Shown here: piece after piece, positions 35,105-43,240 of the stretch | Layout: the number at the start of each line of letters is the position of its first letter | Numbering within the stretch: position 1 is the stretch's first letter | From: JAGWRA01 sp035534615 | Lineage (GTDB): Bacteria > Acidobacteriota > Vicinamibacteria > Vicinamibacterales > CAVVIG01 | Direction of reading: 5' to 3' | Assembly (NCBI GenBank): GCA_035534615.1 | Contig: DATLRO010000004.1 | Coordinates: 21,165 to 85,164, forward strand | Length of the DNA stretch: 64,000 nucleotides | The notes under the pieces: model-generated | What the model saw: the letters and a program-made list of their open reading frames with translations, nothing else | What the model was told of the DNA's origin: nothing | Database searches by the model: none | Made by a program: the position numbers and the translations under genes

Positions 35105-36640
35105 TCAGTGCAGCGCGTCGACCCGCGCCTGCCGCGCCCAGCGCCCGTTCCGCGGCGGCCGTCCGGCCGCCATCCCGCCCCGCGCCGCGGCCGCGCCGGC
35201 CGGCGGCTTCAGGTAGCCGTGGAGCGCGGCCGCGATCGCCGCGACCTCCTCCAGCCCGTCCGACGTCTCCACGAACGGCTGTCCGGCCCGCTCGTCGAGC
35301 ACCCGATCGAGATACGTGGTGTCGAACCGCCCCTGAACGAAGTCCGGCTGCCGGAGCATCCAGAGGAAGAACGGGATCGTCGTCCGGATGCCGCGGATGT
35401 CGTATTCGGCGAGCGCCCGCAGCATCCGGGCGGTCGCCTGGGGACGGTCCGTGCCCCACGTGATCAGCTTCGACACCATCGAGTCGTAGAAGATCGGGAC
35501 GTCCCAGCCGGCGGTCGCGCCGCTGTCGTCGCGCACCCCCGGGCCGGCCGGCACCCGCAGGCCGAGAATCCGCCCCGGGGCCGGCATGAAGCCGTTGTCC
35601 GGGTCCTCGGCGTAGATGCGGCATTCGATGGCGTGACCGATCGGCCGCAGCAGGCGCTCCGGATCGAGGTCGAGACGCTCGCCGCGGGCGACGCGGATCT
35701 GCCACTGGACGAGATCCTCGCCCGACACCATCTCCGTGACCGGGTGCTCCACCTGGAGGCGGGTGTTCATCTCCAGGAAGTAGAACCGGCCCTCCTCGTC
35801 CAGGAGGAACTCGATGGTGCCGGCGTTCGAGTATCCCACCGACCGGGCCACGGCTGCCGCGGCGGAGGTCATCGCGCGGCGCAGCCGGTCGTCGACCGCC
35901 AGCGAGGGGGTCTCCTCGATGACCTTCTGGTGCCGACGCTGGATCGAACACTCCCGCTCGACGAACGGCAGCACCGTGCCGTGCAGGTCGCCCAGCAGCT
36001 GCACCTCGATGTGGCGGGGCCGGACGAGCTGACGCTCGAGGTACACCGCCGAATCGCCGAACGAGGCGCCGGCCTCGGAGCGGGCCGCGCGCAGGGCGCC
36101 GGACAGGTCGGCCGGATCGGTCACGCTCCGCATGCCCTTGCCGCCGCCGCCGGCGACCGCCTTGACGAGCAGCGGATAGCCGACGCGGGCCGCCTCGGCC
36201 GCGATCGCGGCGTCGCTGACGTCGCCGCCGAGCGGCTCCACGGTGCCGGGCACCACCGGCACGCCGGCCCGGATCGCGGCCTGCCGCGCGGCGGTCTTGC
36301 TGCCCATCAGCTCGATCGCCTCGGGCGACGGGCCGATGAACGTCAGGCCGGCATCCCGGCAGGCGGCCGCGAACTGCTCGTTCTCGGCGAGGAAGCCGTA
36401 CCCCGGATGCACGCCGTCGGCGCCGGCACGCCGCGCCACGTCGACCAGGGTGTCGATCCGCAGGTAGCTGTCACGGGCCGGATTCGGGCCGATGGCGAAC
36501 GCTTCGTCCGCGTCTCGCACGTGCAGCGCGGACCGGTCGCACTCGGAATAGACCGCGACCGTCGCAATCCCCATGTCCCGGCAGGCACGCAGGATCCGGA
36601 CGGCAATTTCTCCCCGGTTGGCGATCAGAATCTTTTTCAC
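35105..36640 (-). CDS. accC: Biotin carboxylase subunit of an acyl-CoA carboxylase
   Basis: A 511-residue biotin carboxylase. The N-terminus KKILIANRGEIAVRILRACR is diagnostic. ATP-grasp motifs follow: GGGGKGM near residues 165-171 and the EMNTRLQVEHPVTE active-site block. Residues beyond about 455 form an extension (VSDGLEEVAAIAAALHGY and a Gly/Ala/Arg-rich tail), as in the alpha subunits of propionyl-CoA carboxylases. The GTG start at 36640 is chosen because translation upstream is not family-like. It heads the accC-carrier-tamB-tamA-SurA run, with its own promoter at 36742-36750. Confidence 0.93.
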   Translation of the reverse strand: MKKILIANRGEIAVRILRACRDMGIATVAVYSECDRSALHVRDADEAFAIGPNPARDSYLRIDTLVDVARRAGADGVHPGYGFLAENEQFAAACRDAGLTFIGPSPEAIELMGSKTAARQAAIRAGVPVVPGTVEPLGGDVSDAAIAAEAARVGYPLLVKAVAGGGGKGMRSVTDPADLSGALRAARSEAGASFGDSAVYLERQLVRPRHIEVQLLGDLHGTVLPFVERECSIQRRHQKVIEETPSLAVDDRLRRAMTSAAAAVARSVGYSNAGTIEFLLDEEGRFYFLEMNTRLQVEHPVTEMVSGEDLVQWQIRVARGERLDLDPERLLRPIGHAIECRIYAEDPDNGFMPAPGRILGLRVPAGPGVRDDSGATAGWDVPIFYDSMVSKLITWGTDRPQATARMLRALAEYDIRGIRTTIPFFLWMLRQPDFVQGRFDTTYLDRVLDERAGQPFVETSDGLEEVAAIAAALHGYLKPPAGAAAARGGMAAGRPPRNGRWARQARVDALH

Positions 36641-36741
36641 GCAAGTCGTCCGCGCGACGTCCAGCCCGGCCACCTGGGAACACGGCTGCCCGCTGAACGC
36701 CGACGGCTTGGAGCGACCAGGCAGGATGCGCGTTAAGAGAC

Positions 36742-36750
36742 TATTGTAGC
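36742..36750 (-). promoter_or_regulatory. Extended -10 promoter upstream of accC
   Basis: TGCTACAAT (TGn plus TACAAT) on the minus strand. The predicted start is near 36735, giving a leader of about 95 bases before the GTG. No -35 is evident. Confidence 0.5.
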
Positions 36751-36829
36751 ACCCGGCCGGGGCCGTGCGGCCCCGCCGCGCGCGCACGTCTTCCCCGGTG
36801 CGGCCCCGGCAGGGCCCGGCCGGCCGGCG

Positions 36830-38371
36830 CTAGAGGGGGATGTTGCCGTGCTTCTTGGGCGGGTTCTTGTCCCGCTTCGTCTCCAGGTTGCGCAGCGCGC
36901 TGATCAGTTTGGCGCGCGTCCGCCGCGGCAGGATCACCTCGTCCACGAATCCGCGGCCGGCGGCGATGTACGGGTTCGCCAGCTTCTCCCGCAGTTCGGC
37001 CGCCTTCTGCGCCCGCAGCGCGATGGCGTCCGCCGCCGCGTCGAGCTCCCGCTTGTAGAGAATGTTAACCGCCGCCTCCGGCCCCATCACGGCGATCTCC
37101 GCGCTGGGCCACGCATAGTTGAAGTCGGTCCGGATGTGCTTGCTCGCCATGACGCAGTACGCCCCGCCGTACGCCTTGCGCGTGATCACCGTCACCTTGG
37201 GAACGGTCGCTTCGGCGAAGGCATACAGGAGCTTCGCGCCGTGCCGGATGATGCCGCCGTACTCCTGCACGGTGCCCGGCAGGAACCCGGGCACGTCCTC
37301 GAAGGTCACCAGCGGAATATTGAACGCGTCGCAGAAGCGCACGAACCGCGCCCCCTTGACGGACGCGTCGATGTCCAGCGTGCCGGCCAGATGCGCCGGC
37401 TGGTTGGCGACGATGCCGACCGACCGGCCGCCCAGCCGGGCGAAGCCGACGATGATGTTCCGCGCGTAGTGGCGGTGCACCTCGAGAAACTCGCCGCCGT
37501 CGGCCACCGTGTGAATGAGGTCCAGCATGTCGTACGGCTGGTTCGGCGACGCCGGCACCAGCGCGTCGAGCGCCTCGTCCTCGCGGTCGGACGGATCGGC
37601 CGTGTCCACGACCGGGGCGTCGTCGAGGTTGTTGCCCGGCATGAAGCCGAGCAGGTCGCGGATGAGCGCGAGGCACTCCCGGTCGTCCTCGACGGCGAAG
37701 TGCGCGACGCCGCTCGTCTCGTTGTGCGTCATCGCGCCGCCGAGCTGTTCCTTGGAGACCTCCTCGTGCGTGACGGTCCTGATGACGTCCGGTCCGGTGA
37801 CGAACATGTAGCTCGTGTTCTTCACCATCACGGTGAAATCGGTGATCGCGGGCGAGTAGACGGCGCCGCCGGCGCACGGGCCCATGATCGCCGAGATCTG
37901 CGGGACGACCCCCGACGCCAGCGTGTTGCGCAGGAAGATGTCGGCGTAGCCGCCGAGCGACATCACCCCTTCCTGGATGCGGGCGCCGCCCGAGTCGTTG
38001 AGCCCGACGACCGGCGCGCCCACGCGCATCGCCAGGTCCATGATCTTGACGATCTTCGCCGCGTTCGTTTCCGACAGCGACCCGCCGAAGACCGTGAAGT
38101 CCTGTGCGAACGCGAAGACCTGCCGGCCGTCCACCTGCCCGTGCCCGGCAATCACGCCGTCGCCCGGGATGATCTGGTCGGCCATCCCGAAGTCCAGGCA
38201 CCGGTGGGTCACGAGCTTGTCCAGCTCCTCGAACGTGCCGCGATCGAACAGCTGCTCGATGCGTTCCCGCGCCGTCAGCTTGCCGGCCGCGTGCTGCCGC
38301 TCGCGCCGCTCCTCGCCGCCGCCCAGTTCGGCCCGGCGCTCGAGGTCGGCCAGTGTGTCGCGTGGATTCAT
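36830..38371 (-). CDS. Acyl-CoA carboxylase carboxyltransferase (PccB-like)
   Basis: A 513-residue carboxyltransferase with the two crotonase-fold halves in one chain. The N-half oxyanion motif is LNDSGGARIQEGV with MGPCAGGAVYSPA. The C-half has DVPGFLPGTVQEYGGIIRHGAKLLYA and RKAYGGAYCVMASKH. The family includes PccB, MmdA and AccD5. The residue matching the specificity Asp of Streptomyces PccB is Cys406 here, as I recall it is in mycobacterial AccD5. With the carrier and biotin carboxylase it should make methylmalonyl-CoA or malonyl-CoA. A TACAAT hexamer ends eight bases before the ATG. Confidence 0.93.
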   Translation of the reverse strand: MNPRDTLADLERRAELGGGEERRERQHAAGKLTARERIEQLFDRGTFEELDKLVTHRCLDFGMADQIIPGDGVIAGHGQVDGRQVFAFAQDFTVFGGSLSETNAAKIVKIMDLAMRVGAPVVGLNDSGGARIQEGVMSLGGYADIFLRNTLASGVVPQISAIMGPCAGGAVYSPAITDFTVMVKNTSYMFVTGPDVIRTVTHEEVSKEQLGGAMTHNETSGVAHFAVEDDRECLALIRDLLGFMPGNNLDDAPVVDTADPSDREDEALDALVPASPNQPYDMLDLIHTVADGGEFLEVHRHYARNIIVGFARLGGRSVGIVANQPAHLAGTLDIDASVKGARFVRFCDAFNIPLVTFEDVPGFLPGTVQEYGGIIRHGAKLLYAFAEATVPKVTVITRKAYGGAYCVMASKHIRTDFNYAWPSAEIAVMGPEAAVNILYKRELDAAADAIALRAQKAAELREKLANPYIAAGRGFVDEVILPRRTRAKLISALRNLETKRDKNPPKKHGNIPL

Positions 38372-38379
38372 GGCGTGCG

Positions 38380-38385
38380 ATTGTA
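38380..38385 (-). promoter_or_regulatory. Candidate -10 element (TACAAT) eight bases before the carboxyltransferase ATG
   Basis: On the minus strand TACAAT is followed by eight bases and the ATG at 38371, predicting a leader of one or two bases. No Shine-Dalgarno is present. Confidence 0.5.
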
Positions 38386-38411
38386 CTATCGATCCGCCGC
38401 GTCCGCGCCGC

Positions 38412-39797
38412 TCACCGCGCCGTCTCCTCCACCGTGTTCGACAGCGCGCTGCGGTTCGGCGGCGTCGCCGTGTCGACCGCCACGACCGCGTACACGTACC
38501 GGACGCCCGGCTTCACGGTCGTGTCCCGGTACGTCGTGTCGTGGATCGGCGCCGGCGTGATCGGCTCCAGCGTCCCGCCCGGCGCCTCGGCCCTCAGCAC
38601 GAGATAGCCGGCCAGATCGGTTTCCGTGTTCGCTTCCCAGATCAGGCTGATCGCCCCGGACGAGGCGACCGCCTGGAGCCCGCGCGGCGCCGCCGGCGGG
38701 AACGTGTCGCGCAGCGTCACGCAGGTCGCCGGCGATGGCCGGCTCTCGACCGTCAGCGGCCCGTAGGTGTCGACCGTCCGGACCTCGTAGCACCGGCGCG
38801 CGCCCCACGTCATCCGCGTGTCGGTGAAGGCCGTGCCGGCGAGAGGCGCGCCGTTCAGCGGGGCCGGCGGCGGCCCGGGCACCACCGTGCCGTCCCCCTC
38901 GGTGCTCAACGGCGACGGCGGCGCGGGCGGGGCGGTGGCCGGCCGTTCGTACACGTTGTACTGGCTCGCCGGATACGTCGGGCCGATGATCGACACGCCC
39001 GGCAGCACCGTCCCGGTGGCGGGCGCCTGCACCAGCGCCCGCACGAAGGCCGGCGCCGTCCACGTCACCGAAATCTGCTTCTCCGTGTACGTCACGACCG
39101 GCGCCGACGGCGCCAGCGGAGGCGCCACGAGCGGCACCGACGCGACGGTCGACAGCGGCCCCGGACGGCCCTTCGACGTCACGCCGACCACATAGTACTG
39201 GCGCGCGAGGAGCGTGTCGGGCGGCCCGGCGAGCGGCACGGCCATCTCCGCCGCCGGCACCGGCACCCGCTTCCGCGGCCGCTCGGGCGGCACGGGCGTC
39301 ATCAGGGCCGGGGTGATCCGCTCGGCGACGACGATCGTCTCTCCCTGCGCGACCCCCGGGGCCTTGGCGGCCCGGCGCTCGATCGCCTGCTGCTCGTGTT
39401 CGTCCGCGTCGGGCGGCGGCGCCGGCTTGACGGGAATCCGCGCGACCAGCGTCGCCCGCTTGAAGAACCGGTCGAGATCGACCAGGCGCGGCTCGCCCGT
39501 GTACCCGTACACCATCAGACGCTCGAGGTTCGCCGACCGCGACCCGTTCGTGTTGGCCACCGGCACGGTCAAGGTGAGCCGGGCGGTCCGTCCCTGTTCG
39601 TGAGCGGTCACGGCCGGCGCGGCCGGCAGGTACAGGATCGGCGGCAGCGGCGGGCCTTTCTTGCCGCACGCGGCCAGGGCGGCGACGAGCAGCACGCCGG
39701 CGGCCCGGCGCAGGCGCCGGCCGCCACGGCCCGGCGCGGCCCCGGCGCCCTCAGTGCGGCCGGCGTCCCGGCAATCGACGCGCATCGAGCGGGTCAC
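38412..39797 (-). CDS. Lipoprotein with fibronectin type III-like domains
   Basis: A 461-residue protein. A lipobox LAAC (Cys44) is followed by GKKGPPLPP, the same start as small LptM-type lipoproteins. The body has repeated FN3-like segments with Y-x-V-x-x-V/Y patterns: RQYYVVGVTSKGRPGPLS, RCYEVRTVDTYG and YVYAVVAVDTATPPNRS, joined by Pro-rich linkers. Function unknown; FN3 lipoproteins usually bind carbohydrate or protein at the cell surface. The GTG at 39797 overlaps the hslU stop by four bases (GTGA), indicating coupling. An ATG four codons later is possible; in both cases the N-region is long for a signal peptide. Confidence 0.72.
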   Translation of the reverse strand: MTRSMRVDCRDAGRTEGAGAAPGRGGRRLRRAAGVLLVAALAACGKKGPPLPPILYLPAAPAVTAHEQGRTARLTLTVPVANTNGSRSANLERLMVYGYTGEPRLVDLDRFFKRATLVARIPVKPAPPPDADEHEQQAIERRAAKAPGVAQGETIVVAERITPALMTPVPPERPRKRVPVPAAEMAVPLAGPPDTLLARQYYVVGVTSKGRPGPLSTVASVPLVAPPLAPSAPVVTYTEKQISVTWTAPAFVRALVQAPATGTVLPGVSIIGPTYPASQYNVYERPATAPPAPPSPLSTEGDGTVVPGPPPAPLNGAPLAGTAFTDTRMTWGARRCYEVRTVDTYGPLTVESRPSPATCVTLRDTFPPAAPRGLQAVASSGAISLIWEANTETDLAGYLVLRAEAPGGTLEPITPAPIHDTTYRDTTVKPGVRYVYAVVAVDTATPPNRSALSNTVEETAR

Positions 39798-41170
39798 AGG
39801 ATGTAACGGGACAGGTCTTCGTTCTTGACGATTTCGGCCAGCATGCGATCGACGTAGGCTTCGTCGATGGTGATCGACTTGTCCTCGAGATCGGGGCCCT
39901 CGAAGGAAATTTCGTCCAACAGCTTTTCCATCACCGTGTGCAGGCGCCGGGCGCCGATGTTCTCCGTCCGCTCGTTGACGCGCGTCGCGAACTCGGCGAT
40001 CCGGTGGATGGCGCCGTCCAGGAAGCGGAGCGTGATCCCCTCGGTCTCCATCAGGGCGACGTACTGCTTGATGAGCGCGTTCTTCGGCTCGGTGAGGATG
40101 CGGACGAACTCCTCCTGCCCGAGCGCCTCGAGTTCGACCCGGATCGGGAAGCGGCCCTGGAGCTCGGGAATCAGGTCGGACGGCTTGGCGACGTGGAACG
40201 CCCCGGCGGCGATGAACAGGATGTGGTCGGTGCGGAGCATCCCGTACTTCGTGTTGACCGTGGTCCCCTCGACGATCGGCAGGATGTCGCGCTGCACGCC
40301 TTCGCGGCTGACGTCGGGCCCCTGCGCCCCCTCGTGCCCGGCGATCTTGTCGATCTCGTCGATGAAGATGATCCCCGTGTCCTCGACGCGGTCGACCGCG
40401 GTGCGCGAGACCGAGTCCATGTCGACCAGCTTCTGTTCCTCTTCCTGGAGCAGGTACTCGAGCGCTTCGGGCACCTTCATCTTCCGCTTCTTGCTCCGTC
40501 CCTGGAAGAGGCCCGGCAGCATGTCCTTGATGTTGATGTCGACTTCCTCGACCGACGACCCGGCGATGATCTCGAAGGACGGAAACGCCTTCTCCCGCAC
40601 GTCGATCTCGACCACCCGCGCGTCGAGGCGCCCGTTGCGCAGCAGCTCGCGGAACCGCTCGCGCGTCTGCTGCTGATCGCGCGCGGCCACCGCGTCCTCG
40701 TCCGGCGCCACCGGCCGCGTCGGCGGCAGCAGGAGGTCGAGCAGCCGCTCCTCGGCGTTCTGCTCCGCCTTGCTCCGGACCTCCTCGAGCCGCTCGTCGC
40801 GGACCATGTCCACGGCCAGCTCCACCAGGTCGCGCACCATCGATTCCACGTCGCGCCCGACGTAGCCGACCTCCGTGAACTTCGAGGCCTCCACCTTGAT
40901 GAACGGCGACTGCGCCAGCCGCGCCAGCCGGCGCGCGATCTCCGTCTTGCCGACGCCCGTGGGGCCGATCATCAGGATGTTCTTCGGCGCCACCTCGTCC
41001 GCCATCTCCGGCGGCAGCTTCTGCCGCCGCATCCGGTTGCGCAGCGCGATCGCCACCGCCCGCTTCGCCGCCCGCTGGCCGATCACGTACTTGTCGAGCT
41101 CCGCGACGATCTGGCGCGGCGTGAGCGCCTCGATGCCGGTCGACGTGGTCTCGGGCAGATAGATGGGCAT
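39794..41170 (-). CDS. hslU: ATP-dependent protease ATPase subunit HslU
   Basis: A 458-residue AAA+ unfoldase. Walker A is GPTGVGKT at 69-76, the pore loop GYVG is at 102-105, and Walker B is FIDEIDK with Asp271/Glu272. The intermediate domain (about 110-235) separates the two halves of the ATPase, as in all HslU. The C-terminal LSRYIL tail is the segment that docks into HslV and opens it. It lies 46 bases after hslV. The ring unfolds substrates for HslV in the cytoplasm. Confidence 0.97.
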   Translation of the reverse strand: MPIYLPETTSTGIEALTPRQIVAELDKYVIGQRAAKRAVAIALRNRMRRQKLPPEMADEVAPKNILMIGPTGVGKTEIARRLARLAQSPFIKVEASKFTEVGYVGRDVESMVRDLVELAVDMVRDERLEEVRSKAEQNAEERLLDLLLPPTRPVAPDEDAVAARDQQQTRERFRELLRNGRLDARVVEIDVREKAFPSFEIIAGSSVEEVDINIKDMLPGLFQGRSKKRKMKVPEALEYLLQEEEQKLVDMDSVSRTAVDRVEDTGIIFIDEIDKIAGHEGAQGPDVSREGVQRDILPIVEGTTVNTKYGMLRTDHILFIAAGAFHVAKPSDLIPELQGRFPIRVELEALGQEEFVRILTEPKNALIKQYVALMETEGITLRFLDGAIHRIAEFATRVNERTENIGARRLHTVMEKLLDEISFEGPDLEDKSITIDEAYVDRMLAEIVKNEDLSRYIL

Positions 41171-41216
41171 GATCAGACTTCGGCCCCCGCCGGCGCGCAG
41201 GCCGGCCCGGCGCGCC

Positions 41217-41744
41217 TCACAGCTCCTCGATCACGATGTTCTGGTTCGTATAGATGCAGATCTCGGCCGCCACCGTCATCGCCCGCTCGGCAATCGCGCG
41301 CGCGTCGAGCGCCGAATCCCGCGCCAGCGCCCGCGCCGCCGCCAGCGCATACGGCCCGCCCGACCCGATCGCCACGATGCCATCGTCCGGCTCGATGAGA
41401 TCGCCCGTCCCCGACAGCAGGAACGTGCGCGTCTGATCGACGATGATCAGCATCGCCTCCAGCCGCCGCAGAATCCGGTCGGACCGCCAGTCCTTGGCCA
41501 GCTCGACCGCCGAGCGCTCCAGGTTGCCCCGATACTGCTCGAGCTTCGACTCGAACCGCGCGAACAGCGCGAACGAATCTGCCGCCGAGCCGGCGAAGCC
41601 GGCGAGAATCCGGTCGTTGTAGAGGCGGCGGATCTTGCGCGCGTTCTGCTTGACCACGGTCGCGCCAAGCGTCACCTGGCCGTCGCCCGCAAGAACCGAC
41701 CGGCCCTGGTGCCGAATGGCGAGAATCGTCGTGCTGTGAAACAT
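41217..41744 (-). CDS. hslV: ATP-dependent protease peptidase subunit HslV
   Basis: A 175-residue Ntn-hydrolase. The chain begins MFHSTTILAI, so the catalytic Thr is exposed after removal of four residues. The usual Asp (GDGQVTLG) and Lys (NARKIRRL) of the HslV active site are present. Its promoter is TTGACA-17-TAGACT at 41813-41841, one of the best in the window, with a leader of about 60 bases. It heads the hslV-hslU-lipoprotein unit. The last gene of the window (from 63205) is a second, unrelated member of this fold. Confidence 0.97.
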   Translation of the reverse strand: MFHSTTILAIRHQGRSVLAGDGQVTLGATVVKQNARKIRRLYNDRILAGFAGSAADSFALFARFESKLEQYRGNLERSAVELAKDWRSDRILRRLEAMLIIVDQTRTFLLSGTGDLIEPDDGIVAIGSGGPYALAAARALARDSALDARAIAERAMTVAAEICIYTNQNIVIEEL

Positions 41745-41812
41745 GATCGGGGAAGGGCAGACGCGAATCCTGCAGACCGGTGCCAGACGCGGACTTCAGG
41801 CCGACTTTCCGC

Positions 41813-41841
41813 AGTCTATCGGCCGCTCCCCGGGGTGTCAA
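41813..41841 (-). promoter_or_regulatory. Promoter of hslVU
   Basis: On the minus strand a perfect -35 TTGACA (41841-41836), a 17-base spacer and TAGACT (41818-41813). No CIRCE element was seen nearby. Confidence 0.75.
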
Positions 41842-42028
41842 GGAAACCGGACGCTGCGCTCCGCCGGAGACAGCCGCCACCGCGGCGCGCCCGCCCCGAC
41901 GCCGGAGATGCCCCGTCTCCGGCCGGTCGGCGGCTGGCAGGGATGTTGCTGTCTTGACCGGTGAACGCCGCTTCCGGCCGGACCCCACGAGACGACCGCA
42001 AGCGCCCGACGTTCGAAGGGTGGTCGTG

Positions 42029-42760
42029 ATGAACACATTCAGACTGACCGTCACCGGTGCGGCGCTCGGCTTGCTCTGCGCAGCCGGGCTTCCGGCATTC
42101 GCCGAAGCGCCGCCTCATCAGGTCGCCAGGCAGGAACCGGGCCTCATGCGCGCGGGGGGCTCCTTCATGCCGGCGGCCGCCCGCGCCTACAGCGGCGCCC
42201 GGCAGGCCGTGCCCCGCGCGGAAGCCGCGCCGCCGCCGCGCTCTGCACCGCCGCCGCGCGAGCAGGCGGTGCCGCGCAACCCGGCCGAACCGGCGCCGGC
42301 CACGGCCGTCGAGCGCCGGTATCCGGGCGACAACAACTCCGGGATGGCCGTTCGACGCGTCGACGATGACGAAGAGGGCGGGGACGGCGCAGTCATCGTC
42401 GGCCTGGGCGACGGTGGCTTCTATGGCAACCCGTTCTGGGCCGATGACGGGTGGGGCCCCGGCTTGGGTTGGGGAGGCTTCGGTCCGTACGGCTACTCCT
42501 CGTACTACGGCTACCACGGCGCCCCCGAGCAGGGCGGCATTCACATCAAGGTGAAGCCGAAGACGGCGTCGGTCTTCGTCGACGGGTACTACGTCGGGGT
42601 GGTCAACGATTTCAACGGCTTCTTCCAGAAGCTGAAGCTCCAGCCCGGCCCGCACCGGATCGAGATCCGCGAGCAGGGCTTCAAGCCGATCACGTTCAAC
42701 GTCAAGACCGAGCCGGGGCAGACCATCACCTACAAGGGCTCGCTCCAGAAGCTTCCATAA
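42029..42760 (+). CDS. PEGA-domain exported protein
   Basis: A 243-residue protein with a signal peptide (MNTFRLTVTGAALGLLCAAG, cleaved near AFAEA). Then comes a Pro/Ala/Arg-rich low-complexity stretch, a Gly/Tyr/Trp-rich section (GFYGNPFWADDGWG, YGYSSYYGYHG) and a C-terminal PEGA domain (about 172-243): VFVDGYYVGVVNDFNG, then LKLQPGPHRIEIREQGF. PEGA domains are surface-layer-type beta modules found in exported proteins. Function unknown. The ATG at 42029 begins the signal peptide. It is divergent from hslV across a 284-base gap that holds a small hairpin (CCGGAGA/TCTCCGG, 41902-41922) and no clear promoter for this gene. Confidence 0.82.
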   Translation: MNTFRLTVTGAALGLLCAAGLPAFAEAPPHQVARQEPGLMRAGGSFMPAAARAYSGARQAVPRAEAAPPPRSAPPPREQAVPRNPAEPAPATAVERRYPGDNNSGMAVRRVDDDEEGGDGAVIVGLGDGGFYGNPFWADDGWGPGLGWGGFGPYGYSSYYGYHGAPEQGGIHIKVKPKTASVFVDGYYVGVVNDFNGFFQKLKLQPGPHRIEIREQGFKPITFNVKTEPGQTITYKGSLQKLP

Positions 42761-42768
42761 CGGGGGAC

Positions 42769-42799
42769 GGGCATGGCGGCATACAATGCCGCCATGCCC
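42769..42799 (+). promoter_or_regulatory. 14-base perfect palindrome over a -10 box and a start codon
   Basis: GGGCATGGCGGCAT and ATGCCGCCATGCCC are exact reverse complements, separated by ACA. The centre holds TACAAT (42782-42787), six bases before the ATG at 42794, which itself lies in the right arm. It could be an operator, a terminator hairpin for the PEGA gene, or an RNA switch over the start codon. Confidence 0.65.
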
Positions 42800-43240
42800 G
42801 CGCCCGCCCTCCCCGACCGGAGCCGCCGGCTCCGCGTCATTGCCGCCATCTCCGGTGTCTACGACGCGCTCGTCGGGGTGGTCATGCTGACCGCCCAGGG
42901 CTGGCTGGCGGTGGTCTTCGCGGTCCCGCTGCCGCGCCCGCCCATTCACGCGGACCTGAACGGCGTGTTCCTGCTGGCCGTGGCGCTCGGCTACCTGATG
43001 CCGTACCGCGCGCCGCAGCAGCACCGCGGCTATCTGTGGGTGATGGGGGTGTTCCTCAAGGGGGCGGGCGCGCTGACCTTCATCCTCGACCACCTCTTCC
43101 GCCACTCGCCGCCGGCGTTCCTGCTGTTCGCCCTGTCGGACGGTACCCTGGCGCTCGTCACACTCTGGGCGCTCCTGACGGTGCCACCGCCGGAGGCGTC
43201 CGGCGCAGGAGCCAGTACAGCGGAATACCGGCCGCAATGA
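42794..43240 (+). CDS. Small four-helix membrane protein of unknown function
   Basis: A 148-residue protein with about four hydrophobic segments: RVIAAISGVYDALVGVVML, then residues 35-50, 56-72, and a last pair around 85-130. I do not recognise a named family. The ATG at 42794 is used because it lies six bases after TACAAT and inside a perfect palindrome; an in-frame upstream ATG at 42773 falls in the other arm. The 3' end overlaps the convergent APC permease gene by 83 bases. Confidence 0.7.
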   Translation: MPAPALPDRSRRLRVIAAISGVYDALVGVVMLTAQGWLAVVFAVPLPRPPIHADLNGVFLLAVALGYLMPYRAPQQHRGYLWVMGVFLKGAGALTFILDHLFRHSPPAFLLFALSDGTLALVTLWALLTVPPPEASGAGASTAEYRPQ

